Source: Antarcticimicrobium sp033791545 (lineage in GTDB: Bacteria > Pseudomonadota > Alphaproteobacteria > Rhodobacterales > Rhodobacteraceae). Taken from it: DNA of 23,796 bases. Shown here in pieces: positions 1 through 6,635 of the stretch (within the stretch, counting starts at the first letter, position 1; each line of letters begins with the position of its first letter). Under the pieces are notes generated by a model that made no database searches, was not told where the DNA came from, and saw nothing but the letters and a program-made list of their open reading frames with translations. Location: contig JASJGL010000044.1 of assembly GCA_033791545.1 (NCBI GenBank), positions 1-23,796 of the forward strand, in the 5' to 3' direction. The position numbers and the translations under genes are program-made.

Positions 1-11
1 TCCGACAATAG

Positions 12-188
12 ATGAACCGGTTCGGCGAACATTTTGCCGATTGCATTTGGCGCGACAGGCCGACTGCGGTCGATTCTCTTGTGCAGCCACGGCGCAATGC
101 TAAGATCAAACGGCGTTTCTTGAAGCGGTTGATTGCGCAATCCGGCAACGGGTCTCGAACCCAAGTGTTCTTTGTTTGTGCACCATGA
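12..188 (+). pseudogene. Decayed IS6-family transposase fragment
   Basis: A 58-codon open stretch from the ATG at 12 to the TGA at 186. Its middle part (about residues 19-44, containing LVQPRRNAK and RRFLKRLIAQ) looks like the piece of IS6/IS26-type transposases that lies between the second and third acidic residues of the DDE domain, where family members read roughly LDxLVQxRRNxxAAxRFFxRLL. The DDE residues, the N-terminal helix-turn-helix and the C-terminal part cannot be found here, and the following sequence does not match the expected TDKLxSY. I read it as a scar of an old insertion that also continues beyond the left edge. The match is from memory of the family and rests on about 25 residues. 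Confidence 0.5.
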
Positions 189-290
189 AGGCGCACAACT
201 CATGCTGGACAGTGGAAGTGGATTGAAAAATGGATCAATCAACACGCGATCCGGACAAGGTCCTGTCAGAAATATACTTTTTAGATTGAC

Positions 291-308
291 AATACTCCCG
301 CCGGAGGC
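291..308. repeat. Intergenic repeat, copy 1 (18 bp core)
   Basis: The 18 bases AATACTCCCGCCGGAGGC recur exactly at 23242-23259. The core holds a small hairpin, CTCC-CGCC-GGAG. Read on the minus strand, which is the direction of phnE transcription, the hairpin is followed by TATTG, so it lies 13 bp past the phnE stop in a position where it could help end transcription of the phn operon. From memory, this motif is very common between genes in roseobacter genomes. Confidence 0.6.
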
Positions 309-320
309 GGACTTGTGCCC

Positions 321-1691
321 TCAGTGGCCGCTCTCGCTGCCAGCGATCAGCTTGCGCCGCAGCCAGCCCGAGAACCAGTCCATCGCCATCACCATCAGGA
401 TGATCAGCACGATGTAATAGGCCACCTCTTCCCAGTCCTTCTGGGTGATGATCGCCTGCGTCAGCAGCAACCCGATGCCGCCGCCGGTGATCGCGCCGAT
501 GATGGTCGCCGACCGGGTGTTGGATTCCAGATAATACAGCACTTGGCTAAGCAGCACCGGGGTGATCTGCGGGATCACGCCGAACCGATAGCGTTGCAGC
601 GGTCGCGCCCCGGTCGAGGTGATGCCCTCGATCTGCTTGTTGTCCACGTTCTCCAGCGCCTCGGAAAACATCTTGCCGAAACTGCCGGTATCGGTAAGCA
701 GGATGGCCAGTGAACCGGTCAGCGGCCCGGGGCCAAAGGCGCGCGACAGGATGATGGTCCAGATCAACCCGTCGACCCCGCGCACGAAATCGAACAGCCG
801 GCGCACCCCGAACCGCACGGTCGCCACCGAGGTAAAGTTTCGCGCCGCAAGGAAAGCCAGCGGCAGGGCAATGATCGCCGCCCCCATGGTGCCCAGAAAC
901 GCCATCAGGACGGTTTCAAAAAGCGCCCACAAGACGTCCTTGTGCCGCCACATGGCGTTGTTCCAGACGTCGTGCACCATCGCGGCAAGGTTGCTCTGAC
1001 CCGCCACCACGTGGTCGCCGGACAGGGCCAGCCGCAGCAAGTCGCCCGGGGATTTGCCGTAGAACGGGCTATCGAGCGTGAACCAGAACAGCTCCCACCC
1101 GAAGGAATAGCGGAACACCTCGGTGCGGGCACGGGTGACGCTGGCGCGCCCGCCCTTGCCCGAGATGGTCACGCGCGACGCACTGGCGTTGATCCAGTCG
1201 GGCACCCGGCCATCGGGGGTTTCCAACGTGATCTTGCGGCCCTCGACCGTCGCGGTGACGGTGCCATAGCCCGGCACGCTATAGCGCAGCCGTGGCCCGT
1301 CAATCACGGCGCTTTCCCCGGATTTCAGGGCGATGCGCGCGGTGTTTTCCCCGCTCAGGGTCACGAAATCCGGGGTCAGGCCCTTGGGATAGGTGCCCTT
1401 GTTCTCGCCCTCGATGGCGATGCTCAGACCGCCGCGGCGATTGTCATGGGTGATGTGGGTCTTGTGGCTGTAGCTGTCGGCGACAAGCACGGCCGCATTG
1501 TCCATGCGCGCCCGCCCGAGCAGCCCGGGAACATCGAAGGCGAAGAAAAGATAGGCAAAATAGGTCAGGATCACCAGCGGCACCGAAACGGCGATCACAC
1601 GCTTGCGCGCGATCAGCGCGGTGGCCGCGTCCCTTTGCGCGGACAGGGTGGGCCGGTCGGACAGGGCGGGGATATCTGCAATCGCGGTCAT
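321..1691 (-). CDS. phnE: Phosphonate/phosphite ABC transporter permease PhnE, long form
   Basis: Second permease of a phosphonate-type ABC importer in the inner membrane, 456 aa. It has a membrane segment at about 32-52, a predicted extracytoplasmic stretch at about 60-200 rich in beta-type sequence, and then the usual permease domain from about 255. The EAA loop that contacts the ATPase is visible near 355-374 (EGITSTGA...GVIPQ), followed by ESNTRSATIIGAITGGGIG, typical of PhnE. Plain PhnE proteins are about 260-290 aa, so the extra 170 residues are an N-terminal elaboration. The ATG at 1691 lies 3 nt after the stop of the upstream permease gene, indicating translational coupling. The two PhnE proteins probably form a heterodimer. 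The exact ligand (phosphonate, phosphite or related) cannot be told from sequence. Confidence 0.93.
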   Translation of the reverse strand: MTAIADIPALSDRPTLSAQRDAATALIARKRVIAVSVPLVILTYFAYLFFAFDVPGLLGRARMDNAAVLVADSYSHKTHITHDNRRGGLSIAIEGENKGTYPKGLTPDFVTLSGENTARIALKSGESAVIDGPRLRYSVPGYGTVTATVEGRKITLETPDGRVPDWINASASRVTISGKGGRASVTRARTEVFRYSFGWELFWFTLDSPFYGKSPGDLLRLALSGDHVVAGQSNLAAMVHDVWNNAMWRHKDVLWALFETVLMAFLGTMGAAIIALPLAFLAARNFTSVATVRFGVRRLFDFVRGVDGLIWTIILSRAFGPGPLTGSLAILLTDTGSFGKMFSEALENVDNKQIEGITSTGARPLQRYRFGVIPQITPVLLSQVLYYLESNTRSATIIGAITGGGIGLLLTQAIITQKDWEEVAYYIVLIILMVMAMDWFSGWLRRKLIAGSESGH

Positions 1692-1694
1692 GGA

Positions 1695-2570
1695 TCAGAC
1701 CTTTCCGACAAGTTTGTTGCGAAAGTGACCTGACAGCTGGTCGAAGAACACGATGGTCAGGAACAGCAGGATAAAGATCGCCGCCACCGCGTCATAGCGG
1801 CCCTGCCCCCAACTAAAGGCGTTCTTGAGATCATAGCCGATGCCGCCCGCCCCGACGAAACCAAGGATGGCCGAGGCGCGGATGTTGATCTCGAAACGCA
1901 GCAAGGCATAGCTCAACCAGTTCGGCGCCACCTGCGGCACCACGCCCAGCAACATGCGCTGGGTCCAGCTCGCCCCGACCGAGGCCAGCCCCTCGACCGG
2001 TTTCATCGAGGCGTTTTCATTGACCTCCGAGAACAGCTTGCCCAGCGCGCCAGTGGTGTGGAACGCGATCGCGATCATCGCCGGCACCGGCCCACCGCCC
2101 AGAACAAAGATCAGCACCAGCGCGACAACGATCTCGGGCACCGCGCGCGAAATGTCCATCAGCCGGCGAAACAGCGGGATCAGCCGCGGGAACCGGGCCA
2201 GCCCCCGGGTGGAAAGCAGCGACAGCACGATGGCCAGCAGCGCCCCGACCAGCGTTGAGGCCGCCGCGATATTGACCGTCTCGATCAGCGACGGGAAGAA
2301 CTTGAGCATCAGCGCGGGCAGCAGCGCGGCCTTTGCGGCCGCCTCGGACACCACCTCGCCGGGGAAGATGAAGATATTCAGGATGCCATCCCAGAACCCG
2401 CCCGCGTTGCGGCTGTCGGCCAGCATGAAACCCGACGTCATCAGCGCGACGAAAACCAGCAGGACAATCCCGCCGTACATCTGCTTGGTCCGGGTCATCG
2501 CCGCATAGGCGTCGCGCACCTCGCGCAGCCTCGGGCTCTCTGTGTCGCGACCGGGCGCGGTATCCGTCAT
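1695..2570 (-). CDS. phnE: Phosphonate/phosphite ABC transporter permease PhnE, short form
   Basis: First of two permeases in the phnCDEE operon, 291 aa from the ATG at 2570. I prefer this start to an upstream in-frame one at 2648 because AGGAG sits about 9 nt before it and the upstream codons would overlap the phnD-phnE hairpin. A membrane segment lies at about 33-50. The permease core follows, with an EAA loop at about 193-213 (EGLASVGASWTQRMLLGVVPQ region) and the PhnE-type sequence RFEINIRASAILGFVGAGGIG. It presumably pairs with the longer PhnE encoded directly downstream and couples to PhnC. Translation of phnD and this gene is separated by an 86-bp gap holding a strong stem-loop, so less permease than binding protein is expected. 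Confidence 0.93.
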   Translation of the reverse strand: MTDTAPGRDTESPRLREVRDAYAAMTRTKQMYGGIVLLVFVALMTSGFMLADSRNAGGFWDGILNIFIFPGEVVSEAAAKAALLPALMLKFFPSLIETVNIAAASTLVGALLAIVLSLLSTRGLARFPRLIPLFRRLMDISRAVPEIVVALVLIFVLGGGPVPAMIAIAFHTTGALGKLFSEVNENASMKPVEGLASVGASWTQRMLLGVVPQVAPNWLSYALLRFEINIRASAILGFVGAGGIGYDLKNAFSWGQGRYDAVAAIFILLFLTIVFFDQLSGHFRNKLVGKV

Positions 2571-2609
2571 CTGGCCTGCTCCTGAAAGAACGATCTGGGT
2601 CACCCCATG

Positions 2610-2639
2610 AAAAATGGCCGGCCCACGCGGGGCCGGCCA
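2610..2639 (-). terminator. Stem-loop with U-run between phnD and phnE
   Basis: Arms TGGCCGGCCC (2615-2624) and GGGCCGGCCA (2630-2639) pair perfectly over 10 bp with a 5-nt loop. On the transcribed minus strand the stem is followed by five T residues (2614-2610). This has the form of an intrinsic terminator inside the operon, between the binding-protein gene and the permease genes. Such sites usually act as partial terminators or 3' RNA-stabilising structures that raise binding-protein levels over permease levels. That role is inferred here. Confidence 0.75.
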
Positions 2640-2656
2640 AACCTGCAACGCGGGGC

Positions 2657-3559
2657 TTACATCTTGGATTTGCGCGCCGCGATGATCGAGAGATAGTCGT
2701 CATGCGCGATCGGCTGGAAGCCCAGGGCCTCGCCCGCCATGAAGTTATAGGCGCACTCGGGGTCCATATAGGGCAGCGAGGCGGTCAGCGTCGTGATGTC
2801 GATCTTGACGCGCTCGGGCAGCGATTTGCGCAGCACGACCGGGCCTTCGGGGATTGGTTTGGATTTCCAGATTTCGACCAGATCGTTCATGTCGACCAGA
2901 CCGGCATCCGAGGCCTTGCGCAGCGCGCCGGAGTTATAGCCGTCTTCCCATGCGCCCATGCCATCGGCCCAGGTCACGCCGGCGTCAACGTCGCCATTGT
3001 TGACCGCAACGATGGTCTGCTCATGGCCGCCGGTGAACTTCACTTCACCGAAATAATCGCCCGACTCCATCGACGCGCCGGTGGTCGTCGGAATCTCGAT
3101 CGACGGGATCAGGTAGCCCGAGGTCGAGTTGGGATCGCCGAACCCGAACACCTTGCCCTTCATGTCCTCCAGCGAGGTGATGCCGCTGTCCTTGCGGGCA
3201 AAACCGATCGAGTGATAGGCGTAAGAGCCGTCCAGATTGGTCTTGACCATGATCGGCTCGACCGCGTCGGGGTTGGTCAGATAGGTCTTGGCATAGCCAG
3301 ATGCGCCTAGCCATGCCATGTCGATGGTGCCGCCCAGCAGGCCCTGGATCACACCGTCATAATCGGCCGGGGTGAACAGCTTGACCGGAACGCCCAGCAG
3401 CTCTTCGGCCTTGGCGCGGTAGCATTCGTTCGAGGTCATGCGGTCCTGTGCGTTTTCACCGCCCAGAAGGCCGATGCGGAATTCTGTGATCCCTTCTTCA
3501 GCCAGAACCGGGGCGGTCAGCGCGGTGGTCGCCACGATGGCGGCAAGCAGTTTCTTCAT
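2657..3559 (-). CDS. phnD: Phosphonate/phosphite ABC transporter substrate-binding protein PhnD
   Basis: Periplasmic ligand-binding protein of the importer, 300 aa. A Sec signal peptide spans residues 1-20 (KK, hydrophobic core, cleavage after VLA). The mature part contains the PhnD hallmark GDPNSTSGYLIPS at about 141-153, where the Ser-Thr-Ser loop binds the phosphonate or phosphite oxygens, and further family segments (YDGVIQGLLGGTIDMAWLG at about 67-85; GVTWADG). The ATG at 3559 is preceded by GGAGAGAG at good spacing. It lies between phnC (60 bp upstream) and phnE. Homologues differ in preference for 2-aminoethylphosphonate, methylphosphonate, phosphite or hypophosphite, and I cannot assign the ligand. 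No C-P lyase or phosphonatase gene is in the window. Confidence 0.94.
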   Translation of the reverse strand: MKKLLAAIVATTALTAPVLAEEGITEFRIGLLGGENAQDRMTSNECYRAKAEELLGVPVKLFTPADYDGVIQGLLGGTIDMAWLGASGYAKTYLTNPDAVEPIMVKTNLDGSYAYHSIGFARKDSGITSLEDMKGKVFGFGDPNSTSGYLIPSIEIPTTTGASMESGDYFGEVKFTGGHEQTIVAVNNGDVDAGVTWADGMGAWEDGYNSGALRKASDAGLVDMNDLVEIWKSKPIPEGPVVLRKSLPERVKIDITTLTASLPYMDPECAYNFMAGEALGFQPIAHDDYLSIIAARKSKM

Positions 3560-3619
3560 TGGTCTCTCTCCAGATTACAGAACCCGGCCCCCATCGGCCC
3601 GGGCGGGGAAATTCGCGGG

Positions 3620-4444
3620 TCAGATCATCGCTTCGGCGTCTCGGGTCACATCAAGCATCGGGGTGGCCAGCGCGGCGATCTCGGTCGAGGTCGCGGCCTC
3701 GGAAAAGCTGGCATCGGCGCCGTAGATTTCGCGCGCCACTCCGGTGGTGAGCTGTTCGGGCAGACCATCGAAAACGATGCGCCCGTCGCGCATACCGATC
3801 ACCCGGTCGCAATAGCGCCGCGCCGTATCCAGCGTGTGCAGGTTGCAGATGACGGTGCGCCCGTCCTCCTTGTGGATGCGGTACAACGCCTCCATCACGG
3901 TCTGGGCGTTCATCGGATCAAGGCTGGCAATCGGCTCGTCCGCCAGAATGATCTTTGGGTCCTGCATCAGGGCGCGGGCGATGGCGACGCGCTGCTGTTG
4001 ACCGCCTGACAGCGCCTCGGCCCGTTTCGGGGCGTGTTCGGCGATGCCGAGCCGATCAAGGATGTCGATCGCCCGGTGGATATCCGCCAACGGGAACAGG
4101 TTGAACATCGTGGCCAGCGTCGAGCGGCGGTTCAGCGTGCCGTGAAGCACGTTGGACACCACATCCATGCGCGGCACCAGATTGAACTGCTGAAAGATCA
4201 TCGCGCAGTCGGATTGCCAAGCGCGTCTGGCCTTGCCGGTCAACCGGGTGACATCGCGGCCCTCGAACAGGATCTGCCCGTCCGAGGCATCGGCCAAACG
4301 GTTTATCATCCGCAATAGAGTCGATTTTCCGGCCCCCGAGCGCCCGATGATGCCGATCATCCCGGGCTTGTCGATATGCAGCGTCGCCGCCTCCACCGCG
4401 GTGTTCTCGCCGAACCGTTTGGTCAGTTTCTCGATACGCAGCAC
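3620..4444 (-). CDS. phnC: Phosphonate/phosphite ABC transporter ATP-binding protein PhnC
   Basis: Cytoplasmic ATPase driving the importer, 274 aa. All ABC motifs are present: Walker A GRSGAGKST (34-42), Q-loop FQQFNL (84-89), signature LSGGQQQ (145-151), Walker B IILADEP (165-171) and the switch His203 in NLHT. The N-terminal pattern and length fit PhnC. The start is a GTG at 4444 with AGGGG about 7 nt upstream, and no in-frame ATG lies nearby. The C-terminal 30 residues after the nucleotide-binding domain are extra and alanine/serine-rich. It is the first gene of the operon. A possible Pho box lies 55-82 nt upstream, consistent with induction by phosphate starvation. Confidence 0.94.
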   Translation of the reverse strand: MLRIEKLTKRFGENTAVEAATLHIDKPGMIGIIGRSGAGKSTLLRMINRLADASDGQILFEGRDVTRLTGKARRAWQSDCAMIFQQFNLVPRMDVVSNVLHGTLNRRSTLATMFNLFPLADIHRAIDILDRLGIAEHAPKRAEALSGGQQQRVAIARALMQDPKIILADEPIASLDPMNAQTVMEALYRIHKEDGRTVICNLHTLDTARRYCDRVIGMRDGRIVFDGLPEQLTTGVAREIYGADASFSEAATSTEIAALATPMLDVTRDAEAMI

Positions 4445-4498
4445 GGGCCACCCCTTGTTCTGTCGGGGTCTGACCTAGCGGCGCTGTTCAAAAGCTTT

Positions 4499-4526
4499 GT
4501 GTCAGCGCGGTGAATGTTTCGTGACG
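4499..4526 (-). promoter_or_regulatory. Possible Pho box upstream of phnC
   Basis: On the minus strand three hexamers, CGTCAC, ATTCAC and TGACAC, follow one another with an exact 11-bp period. PhoB sites are tandem direct repeats of a TGTCA(C/T)-like half-site at 11-bp spacing, so spacing and sequence both fit, with one or two mismatches per half-site. The element ends 55 bp before the phnC start codon. I could not recognise a convincing -10 hexamer downstream. Confidence 0.45.
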
Positions 4527-4612
4527 CCAGGATCATGCCCGACCGTCAATTCCCCCTACCCTCCGGCGGCACGGGCACATATATGCAGAGCAGGCCAAGC
4601 GGAGATATACCG

Positions 4613-5305
4613 ATGAGTTTCGACCGAACGCTGAAGATCGCCCCGTCGATCCTGTCTGCCGATTTCGCTGACTTCGGGCGCGAGATCCGCGCGATCGAGG
4701 ATCAGGGCGCGGATTGGGTGCATGTGGATGTGATGGATGGCCATTTCGTGCCCAACCTCACCTTTGGCCCGCCCGCCATCAAAGCCTTCCGCCCGCATGT
4801 GAAAACGGTGATGGATGTGCATCTGATGATCGCGCCTGTGGACCCCTTTATCGCCGCCTATGCCGAGGCCGGGGCCGATGTGATCACCGCCCATTTCGAG
4901 GCCGGCCCGCATCCGCACCGCACGTTGCAGGCGATCCGCGCGGCAGGCTGCAAGGCCGGGCTGGCGCTGAACCCCGGCACGCCGGCTGCTTGCGTCGAGT
5001 ACCTGCTCGACATGGTGGATCTGATCTGCGTGATGACGGTGAACCCCGGCTTTGGCGGGCAGAAATTCATCCATTCGCAAATCGACAAGATCAAGCAGCT
5101 GCGCCGGATGATCGGCATCCGTCCCGTCCATATCGAAGTCGACGGCGGCGTTGATCCGACCACCGCGCCGCTGGTGGCCGATGCAGGCGCCGATGTGCTG
5201 GTGGCTGGCTCCGCCGTGTTCAAAGGCGGCTCAGTCGATACGCCGCAGGTCTATGGCCAGAATATCCGCGCCATCCGCGAGGCGGGGCAAGGCGTTTATA
5301 TCTGA
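4613..5305 (+). CDS. rpe: Ribulose-phosphate 3-epimerase
   Basis: Interconverts D-ribulose 5-phosphate and D-xylulose 5-phosphate in the pentose phosphate pathway and Calvin cycle, in the cytosol. The protein is a TIM barrel of 230 aa, the usual family length. Visible family signatures are WVHVDVMDGHFVPNLTFGP (about 35-53, metal ligands His37 and Asp39), DVHLMI (His70), MTVNPGFGGQKF and the phosphate-binding VDGGVD (catalytic Asp177) followed by ADVLVAGSAVF. I chose the ATG at 4613, since GGAG lies about 9 nt upstream and homology begins at once. Starts further upstream add 33 unlikely residues. It is transcribed away from phnC. Its last codons and stop are part of a long inverted repeat. Confidence 0.96.
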   Translation: MSFDRTLKIAPSILSADFADFGREIRAIEDQGADWVHVDVMDGHFVPNLTFGPPAIKAFRPHVKTVMDVHLMIAPVDPFIAAYAEAGADVITAHFEAGPHPHRTLQAIRAAGCKAGLALNPGTPAACVEYLLDMVDLICVMTVNPGFGGQKFIHSQIDKIKQLRRMIGIRPVHIEVDGGVDPTTAPLVADAGADVLVAGSAVFKGGSVDTPQVYGQNIRAIREAGQGVYI

Positions 5306-5330
5306 GCGCTGAAAACGCTCAGATATAAAC
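5294..5330. repeat. 15-bp perfect inverted repeat across the rpe stop codon
   Basis: GTTTATATCTGAGCG (5294-5308) is followed, after a 7-nt loop, by its exact reverse complement (5316-5330). The left arm encodes the final residues of Rpe plus its TGA. Neither strand has a T-run after the stem, so it is not a standard intrinsic terminator, but as RNA it would make a strong 3'-end structure for rpe. Confidence 0.8.
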
Positions 5331-5336
5331 CGCATC

Positions 5337-5366
5337 AAAGAAAACCGCCCGGCGTTCGCGCCGGGC
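5337..5366 (-). terminator. Intrinsic terminator of the beta-oxidation operon
   Basis: Arms GCCCGGCG (5347-5354) and CGCCGGGC (5359-5366) pair perfectly around a 4-nt loop. Read on the minus strand the stem is followed by GGTTTTCTTTG, a T-rich run. It lies 58 bp past the stop of the last gene of the operon and before the convergent rpe. Confidence 0.8.
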
Positions 5367-5424
5367 ACGGGCCATTGATCTGATTGCCAGCCGTCGCCAC
5401 GTTTCGGCGGCTATTCCTGTACTC

Positions 5425-6198
5425 TCACGACCAATCGGGTTTCCGCTTTTGCAGAAACGCAGCAATCCCCTCGGCCGCCTCGGCACTGCCGGTGGCGCGC
5501 GCCATGGCGTCGCCTTCGCGGTCCAACTGATCCGCCTCAGAGCCATCATAGGCCGCAGCCACCAGCCCCCGGATCACCCCCTGCGTATCGCGCGGACCGC
5601 GCGCCAAGGCATCGGCCAGATCCTGCGCGCCAGCTTCGGCTTCGCCCGGCGCGCGCAACAGGTTCACCGCCCCCAGCGCCGCCATGCGCCCGGCCCCCAC
5701 GGGACGACCCAACAGGCACATCTCCATCGCCAGCGGACGCGGCAGGCAGCGTGCCAGTGATGCGGTCAGCCCACCGTCGGGCACCAGCCCGGCCTTGACA
5801 TAGGCGGCTGTGAACTGCGCATCTTCGGCGGCGACGATCAGATCGCAGGCCAGTGCAATGGACAGCCCCGCCCCCGCCGCGCCGCCCTCGATCGCCGCGA
5901 TCACCGGCACCGGGCAGGTGCGGATCGCGCGGATACGCTCATGCAGGTTTTCGATCTGGGCGCGACGGTCGCCCTCGGCCATGCCCTGTCGTTCGATCAA
6001 CACGTTGAGATCGCCGCCAGCGCAAAAGAATCCCCCCTCCGAGGTCAGGATCACCGCGCGTATACGCGGCTGCGCCGCCTGTTCCACCGCATCGGAAATG
6101 GCCTTGTACAGGTCGGGCGACAGCGCGCCGCGCCGGTCCGCATTCATATTGACCACGACCAGCCGATCGCCCTGATCCTCAAGTCTTGCGCGCATCAT
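5425..6198 (-). CDS. Enoyl-CoA hydratase/isomerase family protein (crotonase fold, PaaG-like active site)
   Basis: Crotonase-fold acyl-CoA enzyme of 257 aa, last gene of the minus-strand fatty-acyl operon. The oxyanion-hole segments are visible as FFCAGGDL (57-64) and IEGGAAGAGLSIALACDL (103-120). At the two places where hydratases carry catalytic glutamates, this protein has Ser113 and a GLVPDGG segment (137-143) with Asp141. The second is the pattern of PaaG-type isomerases (GLVPDxGG), so double-bond isomerisation of an enoyl-CoA is more likely than simple hydration. The hydratase step can be supplied by the FadB-type fusion upstream. Its ATG at 6198 overlaps the stop of the thioesterase gene as ATGA, which points to coupled translation. 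The substrate is unknown. Confidence 0.85.
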   Translation of the reverse strand: MMRARLEDQGDRLVVVNMNADRRGALSPDLYKAISDAVEQAAQPRIRAVILTSEGGFFCAGGDLNVLIERQGMAEGDRRAQIENLHERIRAIRTCPVPVIAAIEGGAAGAGLSIALACDLIVAAEDAQFTAAYVKAGLVPDGGLTASLARCLPRPLAMEMCLLGRPVGAGRMAALGAVNLLRAPGEAEAGAQDLADALARGPRDTQGVIRGLVAAAYDGSEADQLDREGDAMARATGSAEAAEGIAAFLQKRKPDWS

Positions 6199-6635
6199 GC
6201 CCCCGCTTTGCGCCGCAGCGCCTTGAACACGCCGCTAGCGCTAGCCAACAACGCGCCCGTCTCATCCCGCAACTCAGCCCCGGCATAAAGGATCGACCGC
6301 CCACCGCCCGACAGCCGCCCCGTCGCAGTCACCACGCCAGAGACAGCGGGCGCCACATAGTTGGTCGTCAGCGAAACCGTGGCCACCGGCACCAGACCAG
6401 CACCCTCCGCCCCGCGCGAGGCAGAAAAGCCGGCGGCGGCATCAAGCATCATCGTCACGATGCCGCCATGCAGGGTGCCGTTGCGGTTACGGTGCTGCTC
6501 GGCGATCTCCAACGTGATCCGGGCGCTGCCATCCTCTGTGTCCAGATCGACATGATAGCCAATCAGGCCCTGTGCCCCGCTGCGGACCCGTTCAAGATCC
6601 GCAGCGGGAATCGGTTCAGGCGGCGCTGAGGTCAA
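6195..6635 (-). CDS. PaaI-family hotdog-fold acyl-CoA thioesterase
   Basis: Hotdog-fold thioesterase, 146 aa from the proposed start. The segment NGTLHGGIVTMMLDAAAG carries the family pattern N..G.lHGG.....D, whose Asp and backbone form the active site. Members release free acids from acyl-CoA and often rescue trapped CoA when a pathway stalls. There is no ATG at the 5' end. The TTG at 6635 has GGAG 7 nt upstream and lies within the end of the acyl-CoA dehydrogenase gene (20-nt overlap), so I prefer it to another TTG at 6668 that lacks a good ribosome site. The 3' end overlaps the crotonase gene by ATGA. Family assignment is firm. The start and the substrate are uncertain. Confidence 0.85.
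   Translation of the reverse strand: MTSAPPEPIPAADLERVRSGAQGLIGYHVDLDTEDGSARITLEIAEQHRNRNGTLHGGIVTMMLDAAAGFSASRGAEGAGLVPVATVSLTTNYVAPAVSGVVTATGRLSGGGRSILYAGAELRDETGALLASASGVFKALRRKAGA

Noticed and set aside
149..165. tRNA T-arm-like string GGGTCTCGAACCC
   Set aside because: The flanks cannot form the acceptor, D or anticodon arms of a tRNA, and the loop lacks the TTCGA consensus. It lies in the IS6-like remnant.
942..1733. 263-codon plus-strand open frame opposite phnE
   Set aside because: It is antisense to a clear PhnE. No motif was seen in its translation.
6228..6243. Palindrome GCTAGCGCTAGC as a possible operator
   Set aside because: It lies within the coding sequence of the thioesterase near its C-terminus, far from any start, and is explained by Ala/Ser codons.
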